Positions 1-9,635 of a stretch of 64,000 bases of DNA are shown here, in pieces. The notes under the pieces are model-generated. The model did not search any database. It was not told where the DNA came from and saw only the letters and a list, made by a program, of their open reading frames with translations. Position numbers and translations under genes: made by a program. This stretch comes from Roseiarcus sp963833955 (GTDB lineage Bacteria; Pseudomonadota; Alphaproteobacteria; Rhizobiales; Beijerinckiaceae). Every line of letters starts with the position of its first letter. Position 1 is the first letter of the stretch. The stretch spans positions 91,537-155,536 of the forward strand of contig CAWHZY010000012.1 in NCBI GenBank assembly GCA_963833955.1. The letters are read 5' to 3'.

Positions 1-1136
1 CAGACGGGCCTGACGACGATCTTGTTGACGCCGACGATCGCCACTTCCGGCCGGTTGATGATCGGCGTCGAGACAATGCCGCCGAGCGCGCCGAGCGAGG
101 TGAGCGTGATCGTCGAGCCGGAAAGCTCCTCGCGCGCCGCGCCCCCATGGCGCGCCGCCTCGCTCACCCTGCGCATTTCGCGCGCGCATTCGTGCAAGCC
201 GAGCGTCTCGGCGTGACGGACGACGGGAACCATGAGGCCGTTCGGCGTTTGCGTCGCCACGCCTAAATGGACAGCGCCGAAGCGCGTGATGACGTCGTTT
301 TCGTCGTCGTAATGAGCGTTGATCTGCGGGAATTCGGCGACCGCCTTGACGATCCCAAGGATGAGGAACGGCAGCAGGGTCAGCTTCGGCCGCGCTTCCG
401 TGGCGCGGGCGTTGAGCGCGGCGCGCAGCTCCTCGAGCGCCGTGACGTCGACCTCCTCGACATAGGAGAAATGCGCGACGCGGCGCGCCAACTCGGCCAT
501 GTTCTCGGCGATGCGCCGGCGCATGCCGACGACCTTGATCGTCTCGACTGCCGTGTTGGGCTCTCGGCCCGAAGGCTTCGACGGCTCCGGCGGGCGGGCG
601 ATGTAGGCGTCGAGGTCTGGATGGGTGATGCGTCCCGCCGGGCCCGAGCCGTGCACGAATCTCAGATCAACGCCGGCCTCGCGCGCCTTCAGACGCAAAG
701 CGGGCGCGGCGAGCGGCTTCTCGCCAAGCGCACGCGGCGCGCCCGTCTGCGGCTCGAGTGGACGCGGCGGGGCCTCGGCTACCGGCGCGCGCTGCGCTGG
801 CGCTGGCTCCGCGGGCTCGGGTTTAACGCTCGGCGCCGGCTCGGGCGGCGGTTGGCGCGATTTCGGCGCCGCAGGGAGAAGCGAGTCCGGCAGGCCGGGC
901 GCATCGATGCGAATGAGCTCGGCGCCGACCGCCAGCACGTCCCCGACCGCGCCGCCGAGCGCGAGCACGCTGCCCGCCACGGGCGTTGGAATGTCGACCG
1001 TCGCCTTGTCGGTCATGACCGCGGCGACGACCTGATCCTCATGCACGAGATCACCGACCTTGACCGCCCATTCGACGATCTCGGCTTCCGCCACACCTTC
1101 GCCGACGTCGGGCATCTTGATCGAGCGCACCCCCAT
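1..1136 (-). CDS. bkdB: Branched-chain 2-oxo acid dehydrogenase E2 (dihydrolipoamide acyltransferase), partial
   Basis: This is the acyltransferase core of the branched-chain keto acid dehydrogenase complex, which moves the acyl group from E1 to CoA on a lipoyl arm. About 378 residues are visible; the C-terminal part with the HxxxD catalytic motif lies beyond the window edge. An N-terminal lipoyl domain (residues 1-80) carries the lipoylation site MTDKATVDI (Lys44). A Pro/Ala-rich linker follows, then an E3/E1-binding segment near residues 150-185, then the start of the catalytic domain. The ATG begins one base after the bkdAb stop, so the two are almost certainly translationally coupled. The family call is firm; the branched-chain rather than pyruvate assignment rests on the E1 partners upstream. 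Confidence 0.9.
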   Translation of the reverse strand, partial: MGVRSIKMPDVGEGVAEAEIVEWAVKVGDLVHEDQVVAAVMTDKATVDIPTPVAGSVLALGGAVGDVLAVGAELIRIDAPGLPDSLLPAAPKSRQPPPEPAPSVKPEPAEPAPAQRAPVAEAPPRPLEPQTGAPRALGEKPLAAPALRLKAREAGVDLRFVHGSGPAGRITHPDLDAYIARPPEPSKPSGREPNTAVETIKVVGMRRRIAENMAELARRVAHFSYVEEVDVTALEELRAALNARATEARPKLTLLPFLILGIVKAVAEFPQINAHYDDENDVITRFGAVHLGVATQTPNGLMVPVVRHAETLGLHECAREMRRVSEAARHGGAAREELSGSTITLTSLGALGGIVSTPIINRPEVAIVGVNKIVVRPV

Positions 1137-1137
1137 C

Positions 1138-2151
1138 TTAGGCCTCCATGGCCTTCACGAGCGCGCGCCCGACGCGCATTGGCCCTGGGAAATAGTCCCA
1201 TTCCTCGGCGTACGGATAGGGCGTATCCCAGCCGGCGATGCGCTGGACCGGCGCTTCCAGCGCATAGAAGCAGCGCTCCGTCACCTGCGCAGCGAGCTCG
1301 GCGCCGAAGCCCGAGGTCAGCGTCGCCTCATGCACGATCACGCAGCGGCCGGTCTTGTTCACCGAAGCCTCGATGGCGTCGATGTCTAGCGGCAGCAGCG
1401 TGCGCAGATCGATGATCTCCGCATCGACGCCAGTCTCCTCCGCTGCCGCCTCCGAGACATGGACCATCGTGCCATAGCAGAGCACGGTGACGCCCTTGCC
1501 CACGCGCCTCACCGCCGCCTTGCCGAGCGGGACGACGTAGCGCCCCGCAGGCGTCTCGCTCAGCGGATGTTTGGCCCAAGGCACGGTCGGCTGTTCCGGG
1601 TGGCCGGTGAACGGACCATTGTAGAGCCGTTTCGGCTCGAGAAAGATGACCGGATCGTCGTCCTCGATCGAGGCGATCAGGAGACCTTTGGCGTCGTAAG
1701 GGTTGGAAGGGATGACGGTCTTCAGGCCGGAGACATGCGTGAACAAAGCCTCCGGGCTCTGGCTATGCGTCTGCCCGCCATAGATGCCGCCGCCGCATGG
1801 CATGCGGATCACGATCGGGGCGAAGAATTCGCCGCCCGAGCGGTAGCGCAGCCGCGCCGCCTCCGACACGATCTGGTCGTAGCCGGGATAGACATAGTCG
1901 GCGAACTGGATCTCGGCGACCGCCCGAAGCCCATAGGCGCCCATGCCGATCGCCACGCCGACGATGCCGGATTCGTTGATCGGCGCGTCGAAGCAGCGCG
2001 ACTTGCCGTATTTGCGCTGCAGCCCGTCGGTGCAGCGAAAGACGCCGCCGAAATAGCCGACGTCCTCGCCGAACACGACGACGCTCTTGTCCTCGGCCAT
2101 CTTGCAATCCATCGCGTCGCGGATCGCCTCGACCATCGACATGCGCGGCAT
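1138..2151 (-). CDS. bkdAb: Branched-chain 2-oxo acid dehydrogenase E1 beta subunit
   Basis: This 337-residue E1 beta subunit pairs with E1 alpha to decarboxylate branched-chain 2-oxo acids with thiamine diphosphate. It has the transketolase pyrimidine-binding domain in the N-terminal half (FGEDVGYFGGVF, then FADYVYPGYDQI) and a transketolase C-terminal domain (DLRTLLPLD, then HEATLTSGFGAE). Length and start are typical of the family, and the frame is intact. It lies between the E1 alpha gene, about 200 bases upstream across a palindromic repeat, and E2, which starts one base after its stop. Confidence 0.93.
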   Translation of the reverse strand: MPRMSMVEAIRDAMDCKMAEDKSVVVFGEDVGYFGGVFRCTDGLQRKYGKSRCFDAPINESGIVGVAIGMGAYGLRAVAEIQFADYVYPGYDQIVSEAARLRYRSGGEFFAPIVIRMPCGGGIYGGQTHSQSPEALFTHVSGLKTVIPSNPYDAKGLLIASIEDDDPVIFLEPKRLYNGPFTGHPEQPTVPWAKHPLSETPAGRYVVPLGKAAVRRVGKGVTVLCYGTMVHVSEAAAEETGVDAEIIDLRTLLPLDIDAIEASVNKTGRCVIVHEATLTSGFGAELAAQVTERCFYALEAPVQRIAGWDTPYPYAEEWDYFPGPMRVGRALVKAMEA

Positions 2152-2169
2152 GGCGCTAAGCTCCGCGGG

Positions 2170-2335
2170 ATCGACTCCCCTCTCCTACGGGAGAGGGGTT
2201 GGGGGTGAGGGTTCTGCGCGCGAAACGTGGTCCGCGCCCCTCATCCGGTGGGCCATAGGGCGTTCGCCAGAACGCCCGTCGGCTGACGGGCAGTGGCCCA
2301 CCACCTTCTCCCAGGGGGAGAAGGGACGCGGATCT
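2170..2335. repeat. Intergenic palindromic (REP-like) mosaic between bkdAa and bkdAb
   Basis: The roughly 200 bases between the two E1 genes are a patchwork of inverted repeats rather than a plain spacer. One hairpin is ctcccctctcc/ggagagggg near 2175-2199. A gggcgttc/gaacgccc hairpin at about 2259-2277 sits inside a longer gtgggcca/tggcccac pair, and a ttctccc/gggagaa hairpin lies near 2308-2323. The ggagaggggttgggggtgag style of motif resembles interspersed palindromic elements common in alphaproteobacterial intergenic DNA. Its position inside an operon means it is transcribed and could affect mRNA stability between E1 alpha and E1 beta. No other copy is obvious in this window. Confidence 0.65.
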
Positions 2336-2352
2336 CCGCCGGCATTCCATTC

Positions 2353-3610
2353 TCACACTCCGAGCTGCTGGCGCTGCTCGCGCAAATGGCGCGGCATCTC
2401 CTTGTAGACCTGCTCGAACATCGTCGCCGCGCTCGGCTTCGGCCCGTCGTGCAGCGTGCCATGGCTTTCGGCCTCCTTGGCGGCGTCCAGAATCTCGGCG
2501 TCGACCTCGGCCTGCATCTGCCGATGACGCTCCTCGCTCCAGGCGCCGACGCGAATGAGATGGACCTTCAGCCGCTCGACCGGATCGCCCAACGGCCAGG
2601 CGGACCCTTCGTCCTTGGGGCGATATTTCGACGGATCGTCCGAGGTCGAGTGGGCGCCCGCGCGGTAGGTCACCCATTCGATCAGCGTCGGGCCCAGATT
2701 GGCGCGCGCCCGTTCGGCCGCCCAGACGCGAGACCGCATGGACCGCAAGATAATCGTTGCCGTCGACGCGCAGGGAGGGGATGCCGAAGCCGTGGGCGCG
2801 CGCGGCGAATCTGGCGCTCTCGCCGCCCGCGATGCCCTGATAGGACGAGATCGCCCACTGATTGTTGACGACGTTGAGAATGACCGGCGGCCGATAGACG
2901 GAGGCGAACACCAGCGCCGCATGGAAATCGCTTTCCGCCGTCGATCCTTCGCCGATCCAGCCTGAAGCGATGTGCGTATCACCCGAAATCGCCGACGCCA
3001 TCGCCCAGCCGACGGCTTGCGGATATTGCGTGCCCAGGTTGCCGGAGACGGTGAAGAACCCGGCCTTCTTGAACGAATAGAGCCCTGGAAGCTGGCGACC
3101 ATTGAGGTGATCTTTCTCGTTGGAGAAGATCTCGCACATCATGTCGACGATCGGCCAACCCAAGGCGATGAGCAGGCCCTGCTGGCGGTAGGTCGGAAAG
3201 CACATGTCGCCCTCCGCGAGAGCCTTGCGATGTGCGGTCGCGATCGCCTCCTCGCCGAGACAGGTGATGTAGAACGACGTCTTGCCCTGGCGCTGCGACA
3301 AGAGCATGCGCGCGTCGAAGGCGCGGGTCAGCATCATGTCGCGCAGACCCTTGCGCAGGTCGTCGGCGTCGAGCGACCCCGCCCATTCCCCGACCGCCTC
3401 GCCATTGTCGTCAAGCGCGCGGATCATCGTATAGGCGAAATTACGGATGTCGGACGGGCTGACGTCGATCGGCGGACGGGGAACCTCGCCCGCTTCCGCG
3501 ATGCCGACATGGCTGAAATCCGGGCTGCCGCCGGGGCGTACGGTCGGCTCGGGAACGTGCAGCGAAAGCCGGGCGGCGCTGGTCATCGAGGAATCCTCCG
3601 GCGGCGCCAT
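2353..3610 (-). CDS. bkdAa: Branched-chain 2-oxo acid dehydrogenase E1 alpha subunit (one frameshift)
   Basis: This subunit binds thiamine diphosphate and carries out the decarboxylation step. The TPP motif region reads GDTHIASGWIGEGSTAESD followed by VVNNQWAIS, with FPTYRQQGLLIALGW and the DHLNGRQLPG loop upstream, all typical of BkdA1. The frame breaks near 2725. Upstream the product reads ...DYLAVHAVSR, and the expected continuation WAAERARANLGPTLIEWVTY appears in the next frame and runs to a stop at 2353. Removing one base restores a protein of about 419 residues, the normal family length. Without the repair the frame would run to 2156 with an unrelated tail. The gene opens the bkd operon. 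Confidence 0.88.
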
Positions 3611-3732
3611 CGTCGGCGCCTGACGCTGATTGAGTGGAGTTTAGCGCCACGGCGGCGCGCTTGTCATGCGTAGGCCAGAAGCGTGGCGCGCCGTTGACAG
3701 CCGCCCGCCTGCCCTCTTAAGAAGCGGCCCAT

Positions 3733-3817
3733 GCCCAGGTGGCGGAATTGGTAGACGCACTGGTTTCAGGTACCAGCGGTGCAAGCCGTGAAGGTTCGAG
3801 TCCTTTCCTGGGCACCA
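3733..3817 (+). tRNA. tRNA-Leu (CAG)
   Basis: The acceptor arms GCCCAGG and CCTGGGC pair perfectly, followed by discriminator A and an encoded CCA. The anticodon stem CTGGT/ACCAG encloses the loop TTCAGGT, giving anticodon CAG. A long variable arm (CGGTGCAAGCCG) marks a class II tRNA, as expected for leucine, and the T-arm GGTTCGAGTCC is canonical. About 85 nt. The roughly 250 bases downstream to the next gene show no recognisable feature. Confidence 0.97.
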
Positions 3818-4073
3818 ATAGGTATTCTAAGCGCTAATAACGCGTAATTCCGCGGCCGCTGAGTTTTGGCGCGCTTCGTCACGCTGAACGCCGACGCTCG
3901 CGGCGATCAACAGGTTCGAATGCAACCTCGGCAAGCATTGTCGTCCCGGCTGCCTCCGTCATGAGCGGGCGTGCGCTCAGGCGTCCAGGCGCCTCTCGCG
4001 GTTCGCGTGCTTGCTCGAGTAGGCCGCCAAAGATTTTCCCGTTCCCCAAGACCCTCCAACACGAGAGTGATCC

Positions 4074-4909
4074 ATGACCAAGACCTGGCTTATTACCGGC
4101 TGTTCCACCGGCTTCGGCCGCCTCCTGGCGCAAGCCGCACTGGAACGCGGCGACCAGGTCGTCGCCACGGCGCGCGACCCCGCCACCCTCTCGGATATGG
4201 CCAAGGCCTACCCTAAGACGGCGCGAACCACCGCGCTCGATGTGACCAAGGCCGGCGCCGCCGAGAAGGCGGTGGCGTTGGCGATGGACGCCTTCGGCAG
4301 GCTCGACGTCCTCGTCAACAACGCCGGCTTCGGGTTTATCGGCGCGATCGAGGAGGCGACCCCGGACGAATACAGGCCAATGTTCGAGACCAACATCATC
4401 GGCCTTCTGGAGATGACGCGCGCCGCCTTGCCGGCGCTACGAAAGACGGGCGCGGGCGGACGGATCGTCAACATGTCTTCAGGCGCGGGCATCAAGGGCC
4501 TGCAAGGCTCGGGACACTACAACGCGACCAAGTTTGCGGTCGAAGGCATTTCGGAAGCCCTTGCTCAGGAAGTCGCGCCATTCGGCATCGCGGTCATCAT
4601 CGTGGAGCCGGGTCCGTTCCGAACCGACTTCCTCGGCCGCTCGATCTCGCTCGCCAAGAAGGAGATGCCGGAATATGCGGGAACCGCCGGCGTGTTTCGC
4701 ACCTTCCGCGCCAACAACGACGGCAAGCAGGTCGGCGACCCCGACAAGGCTGTCAAAGTCATGCTTGAAGGCGGTCGACTCTGGAAAAGCCGCCGCTCCA
4801 TATGCCGCTCGGCGCGCGCGCCTACGCTTTGGCGCGCACGAAGATCGCGGAGTTCACGCAGGACCTCGACGCCTGGGAAGCTGTGGCGAAAGCGACCGAC
4901 TACGTGTGA
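4074..4909 (+). CDS. Short-chain dehydrogenase/reductase (frameshifted near the 3' end)
   Basis: This is a classical SDR oxidoreductase using NAD(P)H; the substrate is unknown. The nucleotide-binding motif is TGCSTGFGR, with NNAGFGFIGA in the core and the catalytic Ser...YxxxK seen as MSSGAG...HYNATKFA. From about 4770 the frame slips. The expected C-terminus (EKPPLHMPLGARAYALA..., ending AKATDYV) is in another frame and stops at 4909. The shift is explained by two extra bases in short G runs near 4770 and 4785, giving about 278 residues. The upstream ATG is preceded by an AGAG-type ribosome site. No functional link to the neighbouring selA is evident. Confidence 0.82.
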
Positions 4910-5056
4910 GTTCGCCGGCGGCTTTGAAAGCCTGACCGACCGCAAGCGGGTGGGCCTTGGAAACAACCTGGTTTCCGACGCGTTCTGCTTCATGGTAAGC
5001 GTTGGCGCTGCTTTCAGATCGTGTGGTCGGATTGCCAAGGCAGAAGCGAGGGGACA

Positions 5057-6511
5057 ATGGACCCCACCATATCGGCGCGCCTGCGCGATCTCCCGTCGGT
5101 GTCCGCAGTCCTGAACACTTCCGCCGCGGCCGCTCTTTTTGAGCTTTACGGCCAAAAGGCCTCAACCAACGCGATCCGCGCGACGATCGAGGTCGCGCGA
5201 GCGGCGTTGCAAACGGGCGAGCCCACCGTTCCGACCGCTGAGCGTCTCGCCATCGAAAGTCGCGCGCGTCTCGAGATGGAGGACCGGTCCGGCTCGCGTC
5301 CGGTGTTCAACCTAACCGGCACGGTCCTACACACAAATCTCGGCCGGGCCGTGCTCGCCGAAGCGGCGGTCGAAGCCGCCGTCGCGGCCATGCGGAATCC
5401 GGTGGCGCTGGAGTTCGATCTTGGGACGGGCAAGCGCGGCGAACGGGACGACCATGTCCGAGGCCTCTTATGCGATCTGACCGGCGCGGAGGACGCGACA
5501 ATTGTCAATAACAACGCCGCCGCAGTGCTGCTTGTGCTGAATACGCTTGCGGCCGGTCGTGAGGTGATCGTGTCGCGCGGCGAGCTCATCGAGATCGGCG
5601 GCGCGTTTCGCATGCCGGAAATCATGGCGAGCGCCGGCGCTCGACTGGTCGAAGTCGGTACGACCAATCGCACACATAAGAAGGATTATCGCTCGGCGCT
5701 GAATGAAAGGACCGGGTTGATCCTCAAGGTCCACACGTCGAACTACCGCATTCAGGGCTTCACGGCTGAGGTCGGGCCGGCGGACCTTGGCGCCATCGCC
5801 AAGGAGGCTGGCGTTCCGCTCGCTCACGATCTCGGGTCGGGCACGTTGATGGATCTCGCGCAATACGGGCTGCAGGCGGAGCCGACAGCTCGGCAGGCGG
5901 CGGCCACCGCGGACATTGTGATGTTTTCCGGCGACAAGTTGCTTGGCGGGCCGCAAGCAGGTTTCATTGTCGGCAAGCGCGATCTGATCCAAGCGATCAA
6001 TCGCAATCCGATGAAGCGCGCGCTTCGCGTCGACAAGATCAGGCTCGCCGCCATCGAAGCCACCCTCAAACTCTATCGAGATCCCGCGAAGCTTGCCGAG
6101 CGCCTTCCGACGTTGCGGATGCTGACGCGGTCGCGACATGAGATCGAGGCGCAGGCCCGGCGCCTGCTTCCGCACGTTGCGGAAGCGCTCGGCGAGGACT
6201 TCGCGGTCGAGATATGCGAATGCCACAGCCAGATCGGCTCCGGCGCATTGCCGCTCGAAACTATCGCGAGCGCCGGTCTCGCCATTGCCGCCAAGCGGAA
6301 AGGCCCGGAGCTGGAACGTTTGTCGGCTATGCTGCGCGAGCTGCCGCGACCTGTCATAGGACGGATTGAGAAGGAGCGCCTGGTGCTCGACTTGCGCTGC
6401 ATGGGCGAAGAGGACGCGTTCCTCTCCAACCTGTCGCACTTCAATCTGATTGCGCAGAACCGCGCACGCGCCCCGTCTGATGAGCAGCCCGCAACCGGCG
6501 CGCCGCCGTGA
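5057..6511 (+). CDS. selA: L-seryl-tRNA(Sec) selenium transferase
   Basis: SelA is a PLP enzyme that converts Ser-tRNA(Sec) to Sec-tRNA(Sec) with selenophosphate in the cytosol. The PLP lysine motif is clear in FSGDKLLGGPQAG, with SelA signatures FNLTGTVLHTNLGRA and HDLGSGTLMDL. I chose the ATG at 5057 because a GAGGGG ribosome site lies just upstream; the frame is open to 5021 but that extension lacks a ribosome site. The product is about 484 residues, somewhat longer than E. coli SelA by its C-terminal tail. The stop overlaps the selB start (GTGA), so the two are coupled, and tRNA-Sec follows. Confidence 0.96.
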   Translation: MDPTISARLRDLPSVSAVLNTSAAAALFELYGQKASTNAIRATIEVARAALQTGEPTVPTAERLAIESRARLEMEDRSGSRPVFNLTGTVLHTNLGRAVLAEAAVEAAVAAMRNPVALEFDLGTGKRGERDDHVRGLLCDLTGAEDATIVNNNAAAVLLVLNTLAAGREVIVSRGELIEIGGAFRMPEIMASAGARLVEVGTTNRTHKKDYRSALNERTGLILKVHTSNYRIQGFTAEVGPADLGAIAKEAGVPLAHDLGSGTLMDLAQYGLQAEPTARQAAATADIVMFSGDKLLGGPQAGFIVGKRDLIQAINRNPMKRALRVDKIRLAAIEATLKLYRDPAKLAERLPTLRMLTRSRHEIEAQARRLLPHVAEALGEDFAVEICECHSQIGSGALPLETIASAGLAIAAKRKGPELERLSAMLRELPRPVIGRIEKERLVLDLRCMGEEDAFLSNLSHFNLIAQNRARAPSDEQPATGAPP

Positions 6512-8571
6512 TTGTTGGCCTCGCCGGGCACATCGATCACGGCAAGACGGCTCTGGTCAAAGCGCTGACGGGCGTCGTTGGCGACCGGCTGAAGGATGAG
6601 AAGGCCCGCGGCATCACGATTGATCTGGGCTTTGCCTATATGCCGACGCGATCGGGGCAGCCGATCGGCTTCATCGATGTTCCGGGCCACGAGCGCTTCA
6701 TTCACACGATGCTCGCGGGCGCAAGCGGGATCGATTTTGCGCTTCTGACAATCGCCGTCGATGACGGGACCATGCCGCAGACGCTCGAGCATGTGGCGAT
6801 CCTCGACCTGCTCGGCGTGGATCGCGGCGTCGTCGTCCTCACCAAGGCGGACCTCGCTCCCCCCGAGTCCATCGAAAACGTAGCGCGGCAAGCGAGAGCC
6901 ATGATCGCGGCGACAACGCTTGCGCATGCTGAGGTCCTGACGGTCTCGGCGCTGACCGGCGCGGGCGTGGACGCGCTGCGCGCCCATCTCGAAGAGGCTG
7001 CGGTCGAGGTGCGCGATCGGACAGCAGGCAAGAGGTTTCGGCTCGCGGTTGATCGCGTCTTCACCTTGTCTGGCGTCGGCGTCGTGGCGACCGGAACGGT
7101 GCTATCGGGCTCCGTTCATCTCGGCGATCGGATCCAGCTCAGCCCATCCGGGTTGTTCGCGCGCGTGCGGTCTCTTCATGCGCAGAACCGACCGGCCGAA
7201 GCGGCGCAAGCGGGCGAGCGTTGCGCGCTCAACCTCGCGGGTCCGGGCGTAACGAAAGACGCGATCCGGCGCGGCGACGTGGCGCTCGATCCTGAATTGC
7301 ACGCGCCAACCGACCGCATCGACGCGCGCATGCGCGTTCTGCCGACCGAGAAAAAGCCGGTCGGTCAATGGTTCCCTGTCCGACTTCATCATGCCGCGGC
7401 TGACGCCGGCGCGCGCATCGTCCTGTTCGACGACAAGCCGATCGCCCCCGGGGAAGAGGCGAACGTCCAGCTCGTCCTTGATCGGCCGATCGCCGCAGCG
7501 GCGCATGACCGTTTCGTCGTTCGGGACGTGTCGGCTCAGAGAACGCTGGGCGGCGGGGTGTTCCTTGATCTGCGCGCGAAGGCCAGAGGGAGACGGACGC
7601 CGGAGAGGCGCGAGCAGCGCGCGGCGCTCGCGCTGGCCGATCCGTCGGCCGCCTTCGCGGCACTCTTGGAAACGCCGCCGTTCGCCTTTGATCTTGCCGC
7701 GTTCGCACGAGATCGCGCGCTTTCCGCCGAGTGGAGGGATCAGCTGGTAGCGGAGTTGGGTCTGGTCACTTTGGAGTCGGGCGATTCAAGAATCGCGGTG
7801 ACCCACGAGCGTTGGGCCTTGTTCACGTCGACCATGCTCGAGAGGATCGGCGCCTATCACGGCGACAATCCAGATCTTCAGGGCTTGGGACGAGAACAGC
7901 TGCGGGTCACATCGCAGCCGAAACTGTCGAAGCCGGCATTCGAGGCAGCCTTGAAAAAGCTAGCCCGCTTAGACCAACTCGTTCTGGACGGCGCGTTCGT
8001 CAGACTTCCATCGCATGAGGTTCAGCTCGCGCCCGAGGATAGGGCTGCTTGGGAAATCATGGCCCCGCTTCTCGGCGGGGCGCAGCGATTCCGTCCGCCA
8101 AGAGTGCGCGACCTCGCAGCTGCGACCGGTCGCGCCGAAAAAGATCTGCGCCGCACCCTCAAACGCGTGGGGCGGATGGGTTGGGCAGACGAGGTGGCGC
8201 ACGACCACTTCTTTTTGCGGTCAACGGTCAGGGAGATGACTACGATCATTGCGGACCTGTCGGCTGGAACGGAGGACGGCTCTTTTTCCGCCGCGCAGTT
8301 CCGCGATCAAGTCGACAACGGCCGCAAGGTGGCGATCCAAATTCTCGACTTCTTCGATCGGCATGGCGTTACGTTGCGCAAAGGGGATGAGCGTCGGATC
8401 AACCGGCATCGTCTGGATTTGTTCGGGGCTCCGTGTCAATCCGGTGACGAGCGTGGAGGAGAATTGTCCCCGGTGGGGCGCCCGGACTTCAAATCCGTGT
8501 GGGGCAGCGAGCCTGTCTCAGGTGGGTTCGACTCCCACTCTCTTCCGCCAATCTCCGACCACGCCAAATAA
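6508..8571 (+). CDS. selB: Selenocysteine-specific elongation factor SelB
   Basis: SelB is the EF-Tu-like GTPase that delivers Sec-tRNA(Sec) to UGA codons marked by a SECIS hairpin. The GTPase motifs are GHIDHGKT (residues 7-14), DVPGHE and TKAD. Beta-barrel domains follow, then C-terminal winged helices that bind SECIS (the last repeat reads IQILDFFDRHGVTLRKGD). The start is GTG at 6508, overlapping the selA stop. The conserved protein appears to end around HRLDLFG (near 8431), yet the frame stays open to 8571, straight through the whole tRNA-Sec gene. The last 47 or so residues are therefore encoded by tRNA sequence. Either this overlap is genuine or a nearby base error has removed an earlier stop. 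Confidence 0.94.
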   Translation: MIVGLAGHIDHGKTALVKALTGVVGDRLKDEKARGITIDLGFAYMPTRSGQPIGFIDVPGHERFIHTMLAGASGIDFALLTIAVDDGTMPQTLEHVAILDLLGVDRGVVVLTKADLAPPESIENVARQARAMIAATTLAHAEVLTVSALTGAGVDALRAHLEEAAVEVRDRTAGKRFRLAVDRVFTLSGVGVVATGTVLSGSVHLGDRIQLSPSGLFARVRSLHAQNRPAEAAQAGERCALNLAGPGVTKDAIRRGDVALDPELHAPTDRIDARMRVLPTEKKPVGQWFPVRLHHAAADAGARIVLFDDKPIAPGEEANVQLVLDRPIAAAAHDRFVVRDVSAQRTLGGGVFLDLRAKARGRRTPERREQRAALALADPSAAFAALLETPPFAFDLAAFARDRALSAEWRDQLVAELGLVTLESGDSRIAVTHERWALFTSTMLERIGAYHGDNPDLQGLGREQLRVTSQPKLSKPAFEAALKKLARLDQLVLDGAFVRLPSHEVQLAPEDRAAWEIMAPLLGGAQRFRPPRVRDLAAATGRAEKDLRRTLKRVGRMGWADEVAHDHFFLRSTVREMTTIIADLSAGTEDGSFSAAQFRDQVDNGRKVAIQILDFFDRHGVTLRKGDERRINRHRLDLFGAPCQSGDERGGELSPVGRPDFKSVWGSEPVSGGFDSHSLPPISDHAK
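8455..8550 (+). tRNA. selC: tRNA-Sec (TCA)
   Basis: The molecule is 96 nt with an 8-bp acceptor (GGAGGAGA with TCTCTTCC, one G-U pair), discriminator G and encoded CCA. The anticodon loop CTTCAAA gives UCA, which reads UGA. There is a long extra arm and a D-arm TCCCCGGTGGGGC like that of E. coli SelC. The T-arm GGGTTCGACTCCC is canonical. The gene lies wholly inside the 3' end of the selB reading frame, on the same strand, so it can be transcribed with selAB and released by tRNA processing. Confidence 0.97.
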
Positions 8572-8581
8572 CGCGCGGCGC

Positions 8582-9635
8582 TCACGCTTCGACGGCTACG
8601 ATCGGATCGCCGCTCTCAACCGAGCCGATGATCGCGGCGCGCGGGTCGCCTTCACGAATGCGCCGTGAGGATCGCGGGCGCCGCTTGGGCATCGCAGGCG
8701 ACGAGCAGACCGCCTGACGTCTGCGGGTCGGTCAAGAGCACGCGCCGCCAGTCCTCGAATTCCGGCGGAAGAGAGACGGCCTCGCCATAGCTCGTCCAAT
8801 TGCGGTGCGAGGCGCCCGTGACGAAGCCGGCGCGTGCGAGAGTCTCGGCCTGGTCGAGCAGCGGCAGCGGCGCCTCGTCGACGCGCAGACGCACGGTCAC
8901 GCCTGCTCCCCGCGCCATTTCAAGTGCATGGCCAAGGAGGCCGAAACCCGTCACATCGGTCATCGCGTGAACGTCCTGCATTCGCGCGAGCTCGGCTCCA
9001 ACGACATTGAGGCGCGTCATGAAGCCAAGCATCTCGCGATAGCCCTCGTCAGAGAGCGCGCCCTTCTTGATCGCCGCTGAATAGATCCCGACGCCGAGCG
9101 GCTTCGTCAGGATCAGCGCGTCGCCCGGGCGAGCTTCCGAATTGCGCCTGAGCGCCTTCGTCGAGACCAGGCCGATGACAGCGAGACCGTAGATCGGCTC
9201 GGGGGAATCGATCGAATGGCCGCCGGCGACGGGGATTCCCGCCTCCGCCGCCATTGCCGCGCCTCCGCGCAGGATTTCGCGGATCATGGCTGTGGGCATG
9301 CTGTTGATCGGCATGCCGAGGATTGCGAGCGCGAAGATGGGTTTGCCGCCCATCGCATAGACGTCGGAGAGGGCGTTGGTCGCCGCGATGCGGCCGAAGT
9401 CGAAGGGGTCGTCGACCATCGGCATGAAGAAGTCGGTGGTCGCGACGATGCAGGTCTCGTCGTCGAGCCGCCATACCGCGGCGTCGTCGCCGGTCTCGGT
9501 GCCGACGAGCAGATTGGCGAAGGGCGCCGCCGCCGGCTGCTCGGCGAGCAGTTCGCGCAGGACGCCGGGCGACAGCTTGCAGCCGCAGCCGCCGCCATGG
9601 GCGAGAGCGGTCAAGCGAAGGATGGGAGCGTTCAA
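8582..9635 (-). CDS. selD: Selenide, water dikinase (one frameshift)
   Basis: SelD makes selenophosphate from selenide and ATP, the selenium donor for SelA. The active-site segment AHGGGCGCKLSP carries a Cys-Lys pair, so this SelD uses cysteine, not selenocysteine, at the catalytic position. Downstream come TGDDAAVW, DVYAMGGKP and DVTGFGLLGHALEMA, all family signatures. The frame breaks near 8660: the product would end ILTAHS, but the expected tail EGDPRAAIIGSVESGDPIVA continues in the next frame to a stop at 8582. Removing one base restores about 351 residues. The ATG overlaps the stop of the upstream transglutaminase-like gene (ATGA). It converges with selAB and tRNA-Sec. Confidence 0.94.

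Noticed and set aside
3733..3817. tRNA-Leu as an integration site with an island boundary
   Set aside because: No second copy of its 3' end is visible in the window, so no attachment-site pair can be shown.
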